Shown piece after piece: positions 63,301-64,000 of a DNA stretch of 64,000 nt (positions are counted from its first letter, which is position 1; each line of letters begins with the position of its first letter). The translations under genes and the position numbers were made by a program. The DNA is from Candidatus Goldiibacteriota bacterium HGW-Goldbacteria-1 (GTDB taxonomy: Bacteria; Oederibacteriota; PGYV01), in assembly GCA_002839855.1 (NCBI GenBank), contig PGYV01000001.1:146438-210437 (forward strand). The letters run 5' to 3'. The notes under the pieces are model-generated. The model had not been told where the DNA came from and searched no databases. It worked only from the letters and a program-made list of their open reading frames with translations.

Positions 63301-63402
63301 ATACTCTTCCTGTTCCGCGGATGTGTACGCCGGAATCTGCGTGCATACAGCAGAAATAAACACACAGGTTAATAAAAGTTTTTTCAAATTTACCGCCTTC
63401 AT
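60391..63402 (-). CDS. Large secreted TPR protein (YbgF/BamD-like repeats)
   Basis: A 1003-residue protein with a signal peptide (about 1-25) followed by about 22-25 tetratricopeptide-like repeats over nearly its entire length, such as AAKYSEIVLKEYPDSYIAKD, AVKNFDEIIKNYGDTHLNQE, AVEVSRQFLEKYSGSSYAPE and AINIFEKLSAAKGKKAAEAQ. Many units have the Y-P-x-S/D-x-x-x-A/E turn of the Tol-Pal YbgF and BamD/YfiO type. The end is a Pro/Val tail (PAPAVKPTVKPSGVTQ). It is the first gene of the operon with the barrel, ExbB, ExbD and TonB, so a periplasmic scaffold for that system is likely (inference). Confidence 0.9.
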   Translation of the reverse strand: MKAVNLKKLLLTCVFISAVCTQIPAYTSAEQEEYDFAYSLFLNNNFSIAENLLKNFIVNRPEAALAGSAYFVRAEAFYKKGEYSKALSAYMSIPQKYPQDVNKFRKELYYRMAECYFNLKDYQSAAKYSEIVLKEYPDSYIAKDACLLAAENLFLSGDYDGALSYLGRLEKYSDYANFDYAYYMTGRVYYEKSLAANGDEKKRMAKESLRFFDRVKNEYPGSEIINHSEFRRANTLYSLEQYKDAVKICDVLLEKNVNDNKFKAMVEYFRAWNYFMLSYYDRAFSAFNSIIKNYPGDMLSIWSEYKKGLCYEAKNDSKAAMEQYQKVMTDYPDTLPAAYSEYAMAYLNQKQGEYYGALNLYGGIISKYSIEELTRASYFMTAEIYTKMDRFAEAAQTYSVIENKYPEDANIARFMKAWCDSNNGNRDSAQAAYNGILSDDKAERGLKAKSTVKLGDIFFEKENPVEAARYYKKAIDEFDDVSGIKAEARYGLGWIHYAANRFDSARLEFDGAAKEAAFAGDAELKTRALFMSANSLYGAYEFDRAYGIYSSILSSKDAPAEIKQEALFYAAFCRYRKEDFDTAASMWRDYLNKTTDRVKKAEAYFRIGWAYFRKNDFDAAVKNFDEIIKNYGDTHLNQEALLKKGDSFYNKAEYAQAVVSYRELVEKYPEHYRVPEALYGIQWSYYQLGDTEKAVEVSRQFLEKYSGSSYAPEIMYRVAEHYYNSSKYETAVSEFAKFTSKHPSHELADNAWYFSGVSNYYLRNYQMSINDFRTIINKFPDSAFVDKALFRTANSYYKLHDYKSAAENYVLFINKYPNSENSCESHFNAAMSYKRTDDMDNAVKMYLAIIDTMPGCKLHERAHMNLAYLYQDIKKYEEAINIFEKLSAAKGKKAAEAQFWIGDIYQAQGKDNEAAAAFNKVYDNFPQDEEWFVPALDGAGKIYEKQGNLKAAISAYKKIVKSAKDVKYTSVAKKRAELLEEQYKLMNPAPAVKPTVKPSGVTQ

Positions 63403-63445
63403 GCTTTTTTAATATCGCCTGATTTATTACCGTCTAAAAAAAAGT

Positions 63446-63486
63446 AAAAAAGCCCCTATCTCACAAGAAGATAGAGGCTTTTTTAT
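63446..63486 (-). terminator. Terminator after the LysM gene
   Basis: Stem AAGCCCCTATCT with AGATAGAGGCTT (one mismatch), a 7-nt loop, and A and T tracts on the two sides. It lies between the LysM gene and the TPR operon, so the two are separate transcripts. Confidence 0.8.
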
Positions 63487-63500
63487 ATTCCACATCCCGA

Positions 63501-64000
63501 TTAATACTTTATAGGAAGCTTTTTCCTTGGTTCCGTGTGAGGTTCATAACGCGGTGTTTCTTTTGCTTTACCGACCGCATCATCTATAACATCATCAGAG
63601 AAGTTCTGATTTATTTCAAAGTTCTGCCTTGGATAAATCAAGTCCGGGTCTTCAATTAAAGCCTTATTGGCTTTATAAATAAGGGGCCACTTGAAAGAAT
63701 CGCCGTAAATTTTGCTTTTGCCGGATATTCTCCAAAGGCTGTCGCCGCTGCTGACCCTGTATTTTGAAAGTTTTCCTGACTTGCTGCTTGCAACCTTAAC
63801 GGGAGCAGGCGCTTCTTCTTCCTCTTCTTCTGCGTACTCTTCATCAGAAGGAGGGGGAGGTACATCTTCACTTTCTTCTTCAGCAGGCGGCGGAACATCG
63901 CTTTCCGCAAATTCGTCAGCAGGAGGAGGCATGTCATCGCTTGCAAAATCGTCTCCCGGCGGCGGCGGTATTTCATCCCCGCCAAAGTCATCTCCCGGGG
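63501..64000 (-). CDS. LysM-domain protein, acidic/proline-rich, 5' part outside the window
   Basis: The frame stays open to the right edge of the window, so the N-terminus is missing. The visible part starts with imperfect repeats of PPP-x-DDF-type (DEIPPPPGDDFASDDMPPPA, SDVPPPAEEESEDVPPPP), then a Glu run and Ala/Pro/Val. A LysM domain follows about 70 residues from the end (YRVSSGDSLWRISGKSKIYG, then WPLIYKANKALIEDPDLIYP), which binds peptidoglycan or chitin. The tail (PHTEPRKKLPIKY) is basic. It is probably an envelope protein that links the outer layers to the wall; it lies upstream of the TPR operon. Confidence 0.88.
   Translation of the reverse strand, partial: PGDDFGGDEIPPPPGDDFASDDMPPPADEFAESDVPPPAEEESEDVPPPPSDEEYAEEEEEEAPAPVKVASSKSGKLSKYRVSSGDSLWRISGKSKIYGDSFKWPLIYKANKALIEDPDLIYPRQNFEINQNFSDDVIDDAVGKAKETPRYEPHTEPRKKLPIKY

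Overview
The window (about 64 kb, moderate GC) reads as a chromosomal piece of a Gram-negative, probably free-living bacterium that degrades plant polysaccharides. The Gram-negative reading rests on an ExbB/ExbD/TonB set with an outer-membrane beta-barrel protein, several lipoproteins, and secreted enzymes ending in a FlgD/Por-like sorting domain. The very long Thr-rich linkers (repeats of the TNTYTATHT type) on secreted enzymes recall those in some candidate-phylum genomes such as Goldbacteria. That assignment is memory-based inference and cannot be settled from the window. No rRNA, tRNA, CRISPR array or phage was seen. Most genes lie on the minus strand.

Region by region. 1-11.5 kb: a glycoside hydrolase locus (GH44 fragment, GH30, a LacI-type regulator, GH5, GH8). 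Three of the enzymes share Thr-rich linkers and a C-terminal sorting-type domain. 11.5-12.4 kb: a dense block of intergenic repeats with two copies of a 203-bp MITE-like element. 12.4-20 kb: alpha-glucan metabolism (malQ, glgB), a PD-(D/E)XK nuclease of the DUF1016 family, a GNAT and small unknowns. 20-25 kb: a plus-strand lipoprotein, a TPR-like secreted protein, an Rnk-like protein, and a cation/proton antiporter with a DUF2294 partner. 25-30 kb: aconitase, small membrane and lipoproteins, purA. 30.6-33.5 kb: a serine-biosynthesis operon with a near-consensus promoter flanked by two Rex-like palindromes. 33.5-39.4 kb: dgkA, a soluble hybrid-sensor histidine kinase with its response regulator, an ABC-2 exporter, and a DUF2156 protein.

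39.5-45.5 kb (plus strand): aroQ, a 1090-aa protein with two O-antigen-ligase-like membrane halves and a TPR tail, and a YfhO-type membrane protein, all overlapping by 4 bp. 45.5-47.6 kb: a decayed IS21-type element (istB fragment, then terminal-repeat-like sequence) that brackets an AT-rich TPR lipoprotein gene. 47.6-50.1 kb: an ArsR regulator, a protein disulfide oxidoreductase/thioredoxin fusion and thioredoxin reductase, driven by a consensus promoter buried in an operator. 50.1-51.6 kb: def-fmt. 52-56.2 kb: ridA, a BatD-like protein, a DUF362 ferredoxin, yraN, rnhB. 56.2-64 kb: an RHH protein, rsfS, tonB, exbD, exbB, an outer-membrane barrel and a 1003-residue TPR protein in one tight operon, preceded by a LysM protein cut by the window edge.

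The most unusual aspects are: (1) the shared secretion/anchoring architecture and shared promoter boxes of the glycoside hydrolases; (2) at least six families of intergenic repeats, including an inverted-terminal-repeat element and a GC-rich hairpin with a conserved CTACCA end; (3) the TPR-barrel-ExbBD-TonB operon; (4) the double-polymerase TPR protein; (5) the IS21 remnant bracketing a TPR lipoprotein.
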